Source: Brachyhypopomus gauderio (taxonomy: Eukaryota > Chordata > Actinopteri > Gymnotiformes > Hypopomidae). From it: a stretch of DNA of 64,000 nt. The notes below the pieces were generated by a model, which searched no databases, was not told where the DNA came from, and was given only the letters and a program-made list of their open reading frames with translations. How positions within the stretch are numbered: position 1 is the stretch's first letter; every line of letters begins with the position of its first letter. The stretch spans positions 1,257,001 through 1,321,000 of the forward strand of contig NW_027506876.1 in assembly GCF_052324685.1 (NCBI RefSeq). Direction: 5' to 3'. The position numbers were made by a program, and so were the translations under genes. This document shows positions 43,217 to 57,341 of this stretch, piece by piece.

Positions 43217-45182
43217 ATGTCAGACAGCATCTCTGTCATCAATTTGCCATGCTGGGAAAGTGGTAAAATGAGGATTAGATTCTTATATTTGGCTGGTAAC
43301 AATTCATTTAAAGTTAGTGGTCAAAGTTCGAATGAGGTAAATATATTTATTCATGAATGTCAAACCACGTTTATACCAAATATTCTCTGGAAAACAAGTA
43401 AAATCATAGCTAAATTCAATAACTTGACGTCTTACTTTTTTAAAGGAGCAGTTGATTCCCCTGTTTCTTGGAGCTGATCTCTTTACTTACACAGATGTTC
43501 GCACTGAAAACCATCCCAGATACCATGCAAAATTAGCAAAAAAGGGATTGGCCACTAAACTAATTTTCTCCTCAGGTATTAAGCGAGTTTTTTCATCACT
43601 TTTGTGCTGCCAAATACATACGTTATGATATGGTTTGAAAAGAATGTCACTCTTCAGAATATTTTGTCTTGTGTTTACAGACTTCAGGTTCCAAGGTCTA
43701 CGTGTTCCTTCTTCCAGCAACAGTTTGTGGTTCTACTGTATTCATGGAGTTTTTCGAGTGGCTTTTGAGCTTTACAGTAAACATGATCAGCTTTCAATAT
43801 TGGAGTCATTTCAGGTACTCTATAGTTTTAGCTACTTTCAAATTGAATTATTTTATCACTTAATGAATATTTTAACAACACTTGTTATGATAATTTGATG
43901 AGCTCTGCTGCTATGAGCTCTGCACAGTTATCTAAATTTAGTACTTGAATGGACGGAGTGTGTTTGCTTACAAATTCTATATAATAACATACATGTTATG
44001 GCATATAATTCACGTAAAGGAAGAAGGCACTAGATTGTGACTCGTGTCTTGGGGGCTGTGCTATCTGTGATATTTATTTTTGACACTTCCAAGTTCCACT
44101 GTGATGTCGATGACTGTTCAGTGAGCCAGCAATCACCACAAAATTCAGGGTGTCAAGAATGGCATTTTTTATTTGTATAACACATTTGCATACTCAAAAG
44201 GCTGTTCAATGGGCTGTATGTGGGGGAAATGGAAGAATGTTGTTGTGCATCTTCTTCAGTAGATCATATTATCTGACCATTCTAGCTAACATTAGTGTAG
44301 ATTATTCTAGTGTTGAATAATCAAGTACTGATGTTATATATATATATTCTGCCCTTTAAATAACATCTTGTATGAATGTGTTGCTTTCAGGAGCTCTGGA
44401 AGTCTCGGATCAATGACGAATCATTAAACATGTCCTATAATCTTGACATCCAGTTGGACATGCCAAAAGATAGCGATCATGCAGTGCCAAGTAGTATTCC
44501 AAATGATATCTCTCCATCTACTAATGCCCATTCAAAATGTCAAGAAATACAGGAACAATTTGTGACCTTCCAACCATTGCATGGTCTCTCAGATGATTCA
44601 CTGTCTGCCGACCACAACTACTGCTCCACATCAGAACAAGAGGAGTCGCGGTGGCCTAATATACTAACTGAGAGACTTTGTAGAATAGCAGGAAAGGTTA
44701 AGTTCATAACAGCCGTGGAAGAGAACCAAAGGACAGCTGTCTTGAAACTTCTGGATTTCACCGAAAATCAGATTGGTGGACAACTAGATGAGGAAGGACT
44801 AACGGAGACTGTAATGACCTTGCTTCAGACCCATTCTCCAGGCTTCTCGGTCTACTCCAGTCCCCTGCTCCAGGCTCTGGGAGCTTGGCTGGGTCAGCAG
44901 TTCCACGCAGCCAATGGCAGCGTGAGCCACCAGGTAGAAGGCTTCAAAATGCAACACATAGAACACATTAAGGACTTGCCGCCCGCAGAGGAACTGGCAG
45001 CAGAGCTCTTCCCTGAGGCGATGAGGAACCTGCTGATACACTGGATGGGTCTCAGTGAAGAGGCAGCAACGTGGAAAAGACTGAGTGAATTTCCCATTGT
45101 ACTACTTATCCTGGAATTTGCCAACCATAATCTCATCACCGGAGTGGCCCATGTACTGTATTCTAGTCTCATATGCCGATAG
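43217..45182 (+). CDS. unrecognised three-exon gene, 334 aa
   Basis: Exons 43217-43295, 43681-43814 and 44391-45182 (plus). Donors CTG|GTAACA and CAG|GTACTC, acceptors TTTACAG and TTTCAG; phases 1 and 0 fit without a stop. Start: in-frame TAA six bases before ATG. AATAAA lies at 45238, 55 nt after the stop. The product starts MSDSISVINLPCWESGKMRI, passes through FELYSKHDQLSILESFQELW, has a polar Ser-rich middle and a mostly helical C-terminal half (RLCRIAGKVKFITAVEENQR, then LLILEFANHNLITGVAHVLY at the end). No known domain, signal peptide or membrane segment recognised. It lies head-to-head with zcchc8, 2.2 kb away. Extra 5' exons are possible. The large last exon is more secure than the first. 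Confidence 0.65.
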
Positions 45183-45237
45183 ATGGGTTTATTACATGTT
45201 GTAGTGTGCTTACAGTGCTGTTGTATTTCTGACACAA

Positions 45238-45243
45238 AATAAA
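45238..45243 (+). other. poly(A) signal of the 43.2-45.2 kb gene
   Basis: AATAAA 55 nt past the stop codon, followed by a TTTATTTTGT-rich stretch. Confidence 0.65.
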
Positions 45244-45369
45244 TCTGTTTATTTTGTAAAATTTATCTGCTGATGAAGTAGTAATTAAAAACAATTTATG
45301 GAATTAAGGGACAATCTGGAAGACTGTAAAGCTTAGGTAGGAATTTGTTCAGTTTTAAATGTTATTGAG

Positions 45370-45605
45370 GCCCCTTAAGAGATGGTGGTGGACTTCTGCA
45401 GGGCCAGGCCACTCAACCAGCCTGTCTCCATCGAGGGGGTTAATGTGGAGATGTTTAAGACGTGCAGGGTCCATGATTGCTATGGAGCTAGACTCTGTAG
45501 TAACGGTGACAGAGGAAACCAAGAGCCATCAGACTCTTCAACTCCTCCCAGTGGAGCCAGAAGTGGGAGGGAAACAGAAGAAGAACGAGTCCCTTATGTT
45601 TTAGG
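45370..45605 (+). mobile_element. LINE reverse-transcriptase scrap
   Basis: EMVVDFCRARPLNQPVSIEG matches the EMVVDFRR...PVxIxG segment of L2/Rex-type RT. A later frame gives GSMIAMELDSVVTVTE, a further ORF2 piece, so the copy is internally deleted. Confidence 0.6.
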
Positions 45606-46806
45606 CAGTATTTTGTAATCACATTACCATACATCTGCACTCCTGGACACTATTGACACTTTACTGTACATTCAGTGAGCAAAATAAGTATTTGAACACC
45701 TTGCGACTTTGCAAGTTCTCCCACTTATAAATCATGGAGGGGTCTGAAATTTTAGGTGCATGTCCACTGTGAGAGACAATTTCAAAAATCTGGAAATCAC
45801 AATGTATGATTTTTTAAATTATTTATTTGTGTTACTGCAAATCAGCAAAAATTCTGACCCTAAAATACATGTTAGTCCACCTCTAAAAGGTCCACCTCCA
45901 CTACACCTATTATTCTAAATTAGAAGCACCTATTTGAGGTCATTAGCTGCAGAAAGACACCTGTCCACCCCACACAATCAGTAAGAGTCCATCTACTAAC
46001 ATGGCTAAGACCAAAGAGCTGTCCAAAGACACCAGAGAAATTATAGACCTCCACAAGGCTGGAAAGAGCTACGGGGCAATTGCCAAGCAGCTTGGTGAAA
46101 GATCAACTGTTGGAGCAATTATTAGAAAATGGAAGAAGTTAAACATGACTGTACATCTCCTGCGGACTGGAGCTCCATGTAAGATCTCACCTCATGGTGT
46201 AGCAATGATCCTAAGAAAGGTGAGGAACCAGCCCAGAACTACACGGGAGGAGCTGGTCAATAACCTGAAGAGAGCTGGCACCACTGTTTCCAGGGTGACT
46301 GTGGGTAATACACTAAGACCTCATAGTTTAAAGTCATGACACAGAAGGTTCCCCTGCTTAAATCAGCACACGTCCAGGCCCATCTTAAGTTCAGCCATGA
46401 CCATTTAGATGATCCAGAGGAGTCATGGGAGAAAGTTCTGTGGTCAGATGAGACCAAAATAGAACTTTTTGGTCACTCACCGTGTTTGGAGGTCAAAGAA
46501 TAATGAGTACCATCCCAAAAACATCATCCCTACTGTGAATCATGGGGGTGGAAGCATCAAGCTTTTGGAGTGTTATTCTGCACAGGTGACTGGATGACTG
46601 CACTGTATTAAGGAGAGGATGACCAGGGCCATGTATTGTGAGATTTTGGGGAACAATCTCCTTCACTCAGTTAGAGCATTGAAGATGGGTCGTGGCTGGG
46701 TCTTTCAACATGACAATGACCCAAAGCACACAGCCAGGATAACCAAGAATGGCTCCGTAAGAATCATATCAAGGTTCTGGAGTGGCCTAGCCAGTCTCCA
46801 GACCTA

Positions 46807-48424
<1,618 letters not shown>

Positions 48425-48720
48425 TAAACCCTATAGAAAATATTTGGAGGGAGCTCAAACTCCATGTTTCTTAGAGACAGCTCAGGAACCTGGCTGATCT
48501 GGAGAAGATCTGTGTGGAGAAATGGGCCAAAATCTCTGCTGCAGTGTGTGCAAACCTGGTGAAAAACTACAGGAACCGTAGTTGAAACATTGATTTTCAC
48601 AGGTGTTCAAATACTTATTTGCAGCAGTAACACAAATTATTTAAAAAATCATATTGTGATTTATGAATTTTTATTTAATTGTTTTTAGATGTAGGTGCTC
48701 TCTTTAAACTGAGCTTCCCA

Positions 48721-49734
48721 TCAAAATTTCACTATAGTTAATACCATTTTACTATTGCATTGAGTTATACTATCAGTGATCTGTACTCTAAATAGTACAG
48801 AAGACCACTTGCTGCACAGGATCAAACTGTAAAGTTCATGATTCCCTCATATATTCAGGTTTTACTGCTATACCTGCTCCACAAGAATGTTTACACATTT
48901 AAAGTAAATGATGTCCTGGTGAAATGGTCATCAACCAATCCTCATGCTCCTTAGCAGTTTAGTTATAGATACTTTATTAACTAGCCTGAAAAGCATTCCA
49001 CATTCAGTGAAAGTAGATATTTGTTGAATTAATCAGTGTGCATGCTGACTTTATGGTTTGTAATGATTGCATGAGTATACCACTATAGTCCAATCAAGTC
49101 TTATTGTTTTTGTCCACAATAACCTGAATAGATATCTAGAATTTACATAAAGACCAAGTTTACAGAAATATATTCTGCAATTGATTATCTAGGGTTACAT
49201 TTCAAACCATTTCAAGATATTGATAAAAACTGACCACAGCAACATTTTTCATGGGAACTAACAAAAATTTAATCAGGCTGTCATAAGCAATTACAATAGT
49301 TTGCCACACCTGTTGTGGTACTGTGCCGGTGTCTAACGATGCAGTCAGATGTTAGACACAGCACGACTCTAAGCAACAATGATGCTCTACCCACCTGGAC
49401 AACCTCGAGATATAGTAAGAAAATACAAACAAAAACATAATGGGGGGGAAAAACATTACAATATCATAAGCCTAATTTTAATATTCTGGATTCCTCAAAG
49501 CACTGCAATATCATATTGCACCTGTGCATAATTTTCCAGAGAGATCTGCCGCGCTAGCCTAACCAAGATGTAAGACAAATCACTAAGCTGTATTTACATA
49601 TGGATTCTTCCTAGACAAAACCGGCAACGCTTGAATAAATTACAGATCTGACGCAGCCGACATCCATGCGATTTATAGTTTCGTGTTTCTATACACAAAA
49701 ATCAGGGGCGTAGGCGGGAGTGAGGGCTCAGCCC
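48721..49734. other. 3' flank of rsrc2
   Basis: AT-rich sequence, probably containing the rsrc2 3' UTR at its right end; nothing else recognised. Confidence 0.45.
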
Positions 49735-52700
49735 TCAGATGGCGTCCATTCCTCGCGAGAACGAGGAGGAGAAACCCAGGCCCATGCCCCGCTGCGTGTG
49801 CGTCTGCGAGCGGGCCATCTCGTACTGGACGTCCAGGTTGCGGAACATTTCTTCCTGCTGCTGCAGCGTCTTTAGGCCTTCCTCGTTGAGCATGCTGGAA
49901 GAACTCTCTTCATCAGGCTGCGAAGGAGACAAGCCACAACCCCGTTCAGGTGTCTGAATTCTGATCAGAGCGTTTAACATGAAAGTCCCTGAATACTTAA
50001 GTAGGAACAGTTACAGTATAAACTGTACATACTCAAGCATACCCCATAAATTATTCAGAAACTTGAGAATGAACAAAATGCCCTCAAAGATGGCCATTGT
50101 AAACAAAAACTATTTCTCCACTTTTCCCTCCATTAAATTTGGAACGTTAGTAAATATCAATGAAGGTGAAAGCCCACATTAGGTCTGGAAGCTAAAGCAT
50201 CTCAACTAAAATGAAACAAAGTTTTACAAGAAATGTATTTAGGACTTTTTGAGGGTTGCCAAGATATGAATACTTACTTTGATGCCCATTAATTTGCGGA
50301 ACTTAACGTTTTGGTCCTTATTGCCAAAATTGAGCTTCTCCCATAGTTCAGCTGTTTGTGACTTGTCCTTCAACACACAACATTTCTGAAATTAACATTA
50401 AAAATAAAATCATGTCCACTTCATTACTCAACACAGCCAAGCGTCTTCAACTGCGGAGTCTTACCCCCTCTTTCTTTCCCTGCCACAACAGCTTCCTTTT
50501 CTTCTCCTGCTCAGCGAACTTCATGGGGTTGACCGCCGAGGGGTTATAGTAGCTCGGCACGGCGATGCCAGTCTCGGCCAGCGTTCTTGCCTGGAGGGCA
50601 GCCATCTGCGCTGCCATGGCGATCTGAGGAGTGACCTGGGTGCCCGATGCCAGCAGGGCTGCCACGTTGAGGACGGGGCCGGCGGCCGCGGCCACCACCG
50701 GGACGCTCTCGCACAGCAGCGGGGCGGGTACGGCCGCTGCGGGGACAGACAGCACCGACCCCATGGCTGAGGCGCCCTGTGAGCCCGGGCCGTGCTGGGG
50801 CAGCTGAAGCCCAGGACTGGCAGCCGCTGCCAGTGTGAGACTCTTACCTGCTGCCATCTCCTGCTGCTTCTCCAGCATCTCCTTCTCTTTCTGTTCTTGA
50901 AGTTTCTTAGCTCTCTCCAACCTAGGGGGGCGACGTGGTAAACGTTGAGGTAGAAGCCCGTTTTTGGTAAACTCATTTTGGGTATTTTACACTTTTTTTT
51001 TTTAAAACAAATTTGAGGGAACGTTTCCCACATGTTTGAAGAATGCATACAATTTCACAAAAAGTCCCGATTCACACGTTTACTCAGAAATATACATCAC
51101 GATCTTCAAAGACGCCACTGACATCAGAAGGGTCCCGTCCCACCTCCGAGCCAAGGCCTCTTGTGCGTCCATGGCCGTGTTCCTGCCCCTGAAGGCCACA
51201 GGACTTGCGGAGCGGCTCCCGGTCTTCCTCCTTGGTTTTTCAGTCCTCTTCTTCTTTTCCCTGATGCAGCAACAAAGACGCAACGATTACTTGATGCCGT
51301 TTTGATTATTCATCCATCCAACATCAAACATTTAATGTAGTTATTAAAACGGGTAATTCTCTCCCAGTACTGCCAGATATTGAAACTATCAGCAGGACCA
51401 CACATGGAGTTGGGTGAACCATGATGGCACAGTAACCACAGCAAAAACTTCAGCACTACTTAAAGCATAATAGTACTGGCCACTTGTCTGGTGGAAAACT
51501 AACCATACTTCTTTATTCATACGCTTAAACTGTTAATGAAATGCTTTTTGTAACATTGAAAATGTTAAGATATCCTCCTTTCCAAATAACATGTGCACTT
51601 GACATCTTCAGCCCAGATGTCTGAAGTTCACTGTATTCTATCCAGGAGTGATGGAGTCAGGAACGTGGTTCCACAGCCGCACTGAGGCAAGAGCGCCCAC
51701 GCGCCGCCACGCTCCCCCACGCGCCTCCACGCTCCCCCACGCGCCGCCACGCTCCCCCACGCGCCGCCACGCTCCCCCACGCGCCGCCACGCTCCCCCAC
51801 GCTCCCCCACGCGCCGCCACGCTCCCCCACGCTCCCCCACGCGCCGCCACGCTCCCCCACGCGCCGCCACGCTCCCCCACGCGCCGCCACGCTCCCCCAC
51901 GCGCCGCCACGCTCCCCCACGTGCCGCCACGCTCCCCCACGCGCCGCCACGCTCCCCCACGCGCCGCCACGCTCCCCCACGCTCCCCCACGTGCCGCCAC
52001 GCTCCCCCACGCGCCCGCAGGCCTCACCTGCTCTTGCTGCGGCTTCTGCTGCGCGCTCTGTGTTTGCTCCGGGAGCCCGACCGGGACCTGGCCCGCCTCT
52101 TTCTGTCCCGACTCCTTGACCGCTTTTCTCGACTGCGGGATAAAGACCGCCGCTTGTCCCGACTTCGACTGTGATGCCGTCTGTCGCCGCACAAAAACAG
52201 GAGCGCAGTGAGCACCCAACACACTTAAACACTCACAATAAAAACCACACAACAGACACTTGAATAAAATCATCTAGGCATGAAAAGTTGCAAAAACAGC
52301 AGCATTCTTCATCAATGCAAAACTATTTGTAGCAAAGAGTTTGTGAATAGTGAGGAATGTGTGTAATTAAATTAGGCACACAGTTTAACCTTAAGGAAAA
52401 GCAGAGATACCGCTCCAGTTGTTTGGTTGCCACGGGGTCAGACGTGTTTGAGCGTCGTGACGACTCACCTTTCCCGCGAGCGTGACCTGGACTGACTTCT
52501 TCCTCCAGATGACTTTCTCTCCTTCCTGCGATGTCGGTCCTCTGTGCTGTCTTCAGAAAGCCTCTCTCGGTCCTTGTCTGAATTCTGCATGTCCTCCAAC
52601 CGGCTGTGCGATTTCAACGACTTCTCAGAATCTCTCCGCCGCGCCTGTTTTAAGAAGAAGTGGTCTCTTTCAGGAAAATAGTGTGACAAAGAAAGTTAGT

Positions 52701-55700
52701 ATGCTGGTTTGAGAACAAGGAACTCTGAAGAACCATAACACATACAGCCCTGACCACCCCCCTCCCTCAAACATCTCGCCCTCCACACACTATCCACACT
52801 AAGTTCTCTGGGCACACATGAACGACACCTACATTAAAAAAATATATAAGAAAGAAAAACAAAACGACTGGGGTTTTTGGCCTAGCCTACTGTGAAAAGG
52901 GCAACGATTTATGAAGGTCATTACACTGTATGCCTGCCTTGCTCTGCTTCTCTTCACACATGCTTGTTTTGCATTGTTTGTTTGGGGGGGGGGGGGGGGT
53001 TTGTTACTTTTTTAATCTAAACACTTGCGGTTTGTTAAAGAAAGAATGTTCTTAGCCTCTGAAGCATGTTTGACGAAGTGACATGTGTTTCCAATGTGCA
53101 TGCACACAGGTCAAAAAACAGGTTGCTGAAGACTGCAAATCTTATTCTACAGCAACTCATGTTGGGGATTGGAAAATAGGGCATGTCAGGTTGCTAGACA
53201 AAACAATTTTTAAGCAAGTGTAAGATTGAATGGCTGATAGTTACCTGTCCAGTTGTAGGCATATAATTTTGCTATCTGTCAGCAGCGTCTTCAGTTCAGA
53301 GTGTCTCTTCGTGCATTAGCACGCTGAGTGTAATTTATTATAGAAATGTTATCATGTGAACTAAATACAGGCTTTTACCATAAAAATCCCACACAATCTG
53401 TAAGCTATTTCAGTGGTCTGTAATTTCACACACTGACATGTGAGAGCGAGAACAAAAAAAAAAAAGAAAAGAAAAAATTACCCCTGAAGATGTACTGAAA
53501 CCACTAACTGATCAAAACTTAAAACTGGCACTTCATCATACGTAAGCCTTCATACTTACCACTGGCCTAAAACTAGAAATGCCAGCCGGTAAATTATATT
53601 AATGCTGTGACCATATCAACTTACGTCTACGTGACTGAAACGGACTGTAATTTAGTTACCTCTGTGCTTCTGCTCCGAGACCTTCTGTGCTTCTTGTCAC
53701 CTGAAATTGGGAGGAATGTCAATTGTAAACAGAAACTGTACAAACAAATGTGCCCGTCTACCACCTGACACACAAACACACGCACGTGCAGCACAAACAA
53801 TTTTAAATACAATAATATGACAATATAATTTTTTTAATAAATATTACAATTTTTTATATGGAATGTGTTAAAACAAAAACAGTGAGCTCATAGATCCCTT
53901 CATGATCTTTATTTGTATTTGGAAAATTGACGAAGTTTTCATGTAAAAAAAAGAAAAAAAAGTTAAGAGGCTTTTTTCTGCTGTATGCTGTAAAAGGTTT
54001 ACCTGATTTGCGTTTGCAGTCTCTTGAACGCGATCTGGAGCGTGAGTGATGTTTCGCACTCCTGGGGGATTTCGAGGTTTCCATGCCGAGTACAGGTGGA
54101 AGGCGGAGCTTCTGCAGTGTTCAGAGCAGAGTCACTCTCCTACACGGAATAAGAAGGAAGAGGTCTTTTTGTACCTGCTGCTCTTCTTGGTAACCTAGGC
54201 AGCAAACCGCTCGAGCATGCTGTTACTTTCAATATGCAACTCAATTTACAAGGGAATGAATAAAGTTAGGGTTTAATTTCTGTAAATGTAACCCCTCAAA
54301 ATGCAACACTGCCGTCATTAGCGTCGTGCCCCATATTGGGCAATGCTGTGTACGCCAAACTCTGGAACGGTGCTCAAAGGAAACACTTTGTACCTAATTA
54401 AAAAGAAAACATTTCCCTGAGGCTCCAAGTTTCTCTCTTCCACAAGTAAACTTGATGTCCTTATGTTGTGTGAAGCGTATGTAAGCTTTACACCCAGTTA
54501 GAACGCTGATGCCCCACATACACATTTATATTTATGTCTGTTAATTTGATAAACGTTTAATATAACAGTCTAGTTTCGAATAATAAACATAAAGCAGTCA
54601 ATACATGTGTGTTCAGACATTATATCTGTCTTCTGATCAGGGGGCATGTCTATATGGAGACTAACTGGATTGGTCCGAGACCATGCAAAGAAATGACACG
54701 TATGCATTTGGGTTAGTCCAAATTAGGACTCAAACACTCCCATCTGTCTATAGTCTGCAGACAGACCCGATTCCATTCAGGTACCGCTGTCTTGTTTCCC
54801 TTTGAAACATTAGAACCACTAGAGGGCCGGCTCAATATGCTAATCTACACCCCGATTACTTCCACCACTGAGAATTACTTATAATTAACTCAACAACGAA
54901 GATGAGTTTTGGAAGGTCACTGGCCAATTGGCCAAGGTCAAAGAGTTTAAGTTAGTAAGCATGAAGTCCAAATCGAGTCATAAGTTTATGATTTGGTCAA
55001 TGCTCGATTCCAAGTAGTCCATCTATAGTCCACGTCTGTTAGACAACCTACTAAAAACCTACTGTGTATGGACATGCCTGCATAGACCATATATGAGAGT
55101 AGAATCACGTTAGGGTCCCCTAATCCTGTGTGTTGCAATATGCATATTACGTTCAAGATATTTGTTCTTACTCTGTTAAAGTGTTTGTTCTCATCATGAC
55201 ATCCCTTTAAAGTATTCTTTGTTCATTATTCAGGTTTGCAAACACAAACCTTTTCTAATCCGTGCAAATTCGGTTTCATAATATTGTGCCAATATTTTGT
55301 TCATCTGCTTGATGTATACATACTTTCATGTTGAGTTTCGACACATTTTTACGTTGTTCTTCACTCCTAGTAGATAGTGGCTGGTTTTACATAAACTAAC
55401 ACAGCCTAGTGTAACCAGACTGCTAGCCAAGTGGCGTTGTTGCGCGGCCAAGAACAATACCACTGTGAGTATGGTTACCCGACTCGCCTTTACTCCTGAA
55501 GAAAACGGTAAACAGGTTTACTAGATAATAAAGCCGAATAAAGCTGTAGTGAGTGGCCTGTGAGGGAGGAGACGGAGGTTTCTCCTCACCACTGTGTGAG
55601 GGAGGAGGACACGGGGCTTTATCTTCACCACTGTGAGGGAGGAGGAGACGGAGGTTTCTCCTCACCTCTGTGAGGCCTCCCGTGCTAGCTAGTTAGCTAC

Positions 55701-55880
55701 CCGTGCTAGAAGAGGCCGTGGTCGACGACTAAAGACCAATCCATGTAATTGTATTGTTTTAGAACACAACCATTTAATCGATATCATTAGAAGATAACGT
55801 TACGTGGGTACTTACCGCCGTCTGTAACGTGAGAAGCCTCAAATCTACTTATTTTAACCGTATTACCACCATGGACGCTC
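49735..55880 (-). CDS. rsrc2: RSRC2, Arg/Ser-rich coiled-coil protein 2
   Basis: Nuclear SR-type protein of poorly known role. Coding exons (minus): 54003-54084 (ATG at 54084, exon to 54111), 53660-53700, 52469-52644, 52028-52180, 51144-51260, 50465-50921, 50278-50367, 49735-49917; a 5' UTR exon ends at 55816. All GT-AG with matching phases; 432 aa (human about 434). RS-rich N-terminal half (HHSRSRSRSRDCKRKSG), ARR-type coiled coil (FRGRNTAMDAQEALARRLER), Ala-rich stretch (LNVAALLASGTQVTPQIAMA), then the SMAP-type C-terminus (AELWEKLNFGNKDQNVKFRK) ending GMGLGFSSSFSRGMDAI. The N-terminus is shorter than in human: the upstream exon has stops in all plausible frames, so the ATG at 54084 is used. 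Confidence 0.95.
50465..50921 (-). CDS. rsrc2: rsrc2 largest exon
   Basis: Begins LERAKKLQEQKEKEMLEKQQ and ends EQEKKRKLLWQGKKEG. An Ala/Pro-rich insert (about residues ASPGLQLPQHG...PVPVV) precedes the conserved LNVAALLASG, longer than in mammals. Confidence 0.93.
51693..52017 (-). repeat. 20-bp GC-rich minisatellite at an rsrc2 donor, about 16 units
   Basis: Units CCACGCTCCCCCACGCGCCG with some 10-bp half units. It begins about 10 nt inside the intron that follows exon 52028-52180. In transcript sense it is G-rich (GTGGGGGAGCGTGGCGGC). Long Arg/Gly- or Pro/Ala-rich frames here are artefacts. Confidence 0.93.
52981..53000. repeat. poly(G) tract
   Basis: About 17 G in a row in an rsrc2 intron. 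Confidence 0.85.
54112..55815. other. rsrc2 first intron
   Basis: No clear element. Near the promoter (55555-55675) three imperfect copies of a GTGAGGGAGGAGGAGACGGA block are present. Confidence 0.5.
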
Positions 55881-55930
55881 GAGCTCGATTGTGTCGCTGT
55901 GGTAGTTGGCTACAACAATGCCTGATAACC
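55816..55930 (-). promoter_or_regulatory. rsrc2: rsrc2 leader exon and promoter area
   Basis: Leader exon ends at ACGGCG|GTAAGT (55816). The stretch up to about 55.93 kb has several CpGs. An ATG in the leader is followed after six codons by TAA, a possible short uORF. Confidence 0.5.
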
Positions 55931-56147
55931 CGGATGTCCTCCTTTTTCCTCTTCCTCTCGTTTATAAAGGCCTATTAAACATGGTTTTCAGTGTATACGT
56001 GACAGGTGTGTAGAATTTATTTAACAATAACTACAGCATAGCATTTTTTAAAATATAAGCTGGCCCTTTTTGTTAGGCTAGGTTAATAAGCTCTTATGTT
56101 ATTTATCCACTGCTAGGATGTTAGCTGGACCGCTAGTTACCTATAAA

Positions 56148-57076
56148 CAGGGTTGCCAGATCCTACAAAAATATCCAGCCCAAAGTCAGTCTAAAACCCA
56201 CCCTTCAGAAGCTTAAACTAGCCCAAAATATATGTCTGTCACACATTTGAAGCAAACTATGAGTCTGACATAGTATTTTATGAGGGATTTATCAGTATTA
56301 ATATTTATATTAAAGTACTTAATAATATTGTAACATTAGTGTTTTATTAGTTATTTTATATCAGTTTTATATCCCAGTCAAGAACATTTGAGAGTAACTT
56401 AATTAGCAAAAGAAAATAACTTTTACTTAATAATTTCTTGCTCCTCCTGAACTCTCTTCTCTCTTTTTACATTGTTTTCATTGCCTTGTGGTTTCTGGTT
56501 ACACGAAGAGCTATTATGAACTTTTGGACAGTTCTTTCCATGAGTGTTTTTTACTGAAGTATCTGATGACTACACAGTTTTTTGGTTGTAACATCTGTGC
56601 TCTCTTCAATGATTAGAGATTATGGCCCACTTCCTCTAAAAGATCTTCATGTGCTACAGGCCCGATCACTGAATGAATCACTGCTGTGCATTTTGTTGTG
56701 TGTAAACGAATGCCTTTCTTTGAAATGTCTTCCACTACTCATCCTAAATGATCAACAGTTTGAATGTTTGAGGGCCACATCAGCAGCTGCTACTCTGCCT
56801 CCTTCACTCCATCGTGTAAACAAACGAGCTGATTGTGTCAAACAATGTTCTGGCATTTGAGAATGGAGCAGCATTCCTTTTGTGTTTTTCTGTGGCAGCA
56901 TGGACAATCAGGTCACTGTGATGAGCTCTTATTTCACATTTGCAGTATTTGCAATATGCATTTTCTCGTCATTAGGGACACTTAATCCATTACACCAAAC
57001 CTTTTTCTTTTTACCAGTCAATACCGCCTCCCGTATTTCCCCATTTACCTGGCATATTAGCTAGCGACTGTTGTTT

Positions 57077-57140
<64 letters not shown>

Positions 57141-57333
57141 ACTGTCCTTTTTCTCTCTCTCTCGCTCCCTCTCTCCTGCTCTCCGTTTCACTCTGTCTTC
57201 CCTTATGTCGTTAGTAGTAGCCCAACTAAATAGTAGCCCAAAAAACGCACCCCGCCAACCCTGAATTTTCACCCGTGACTGGATTTTCAAACAAGCCCAC
57301 GATAGCGTGAAAACCGCGAACCTGGCAACTCTG
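56148..57333. mobile_element. non-autonomous hAT element
   Basis: Ends CAGGGTTGCCAG and, inverted, CAGAGTTGCCAG. Target duplication CCTATAAA / CCTATAAG (7 of 8) at 56140-56147 and 57334-57341. A (TC)n tract lies at 57074-57180. No transposase recognised. Confidence 0.8.
57074..57180. repeat. (TCTC)n microsatellite
   Basis: Pyrimidine tract inside the hAT element; its minus-strand frame (ERERE...) is not a gene. Confidence 0.9.
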
Positions 57334-57341
57334 CCTATAAG

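Noticed and set aside
43217..43336. Longer first exon of the unassigned gene ending at GAG|GTAAAT
   Set aside because: Phase 0 would force a frame in exon 2 that meets a stop early in exon 3; the donor at 43296 gives a continuous frame.
46001..46339. 112-codon plus-strand frame as a host gene
   Set aside because: It is the N-terminal part of the broken outer Tc1 transposase.
51628..52273. Long Arg/Gly-rich and Pro/Ala-rich frames on both strands
   Set aside because: Products of the 20-bp GC-rich array and shadows of the rsrc2 RS-coding exon.
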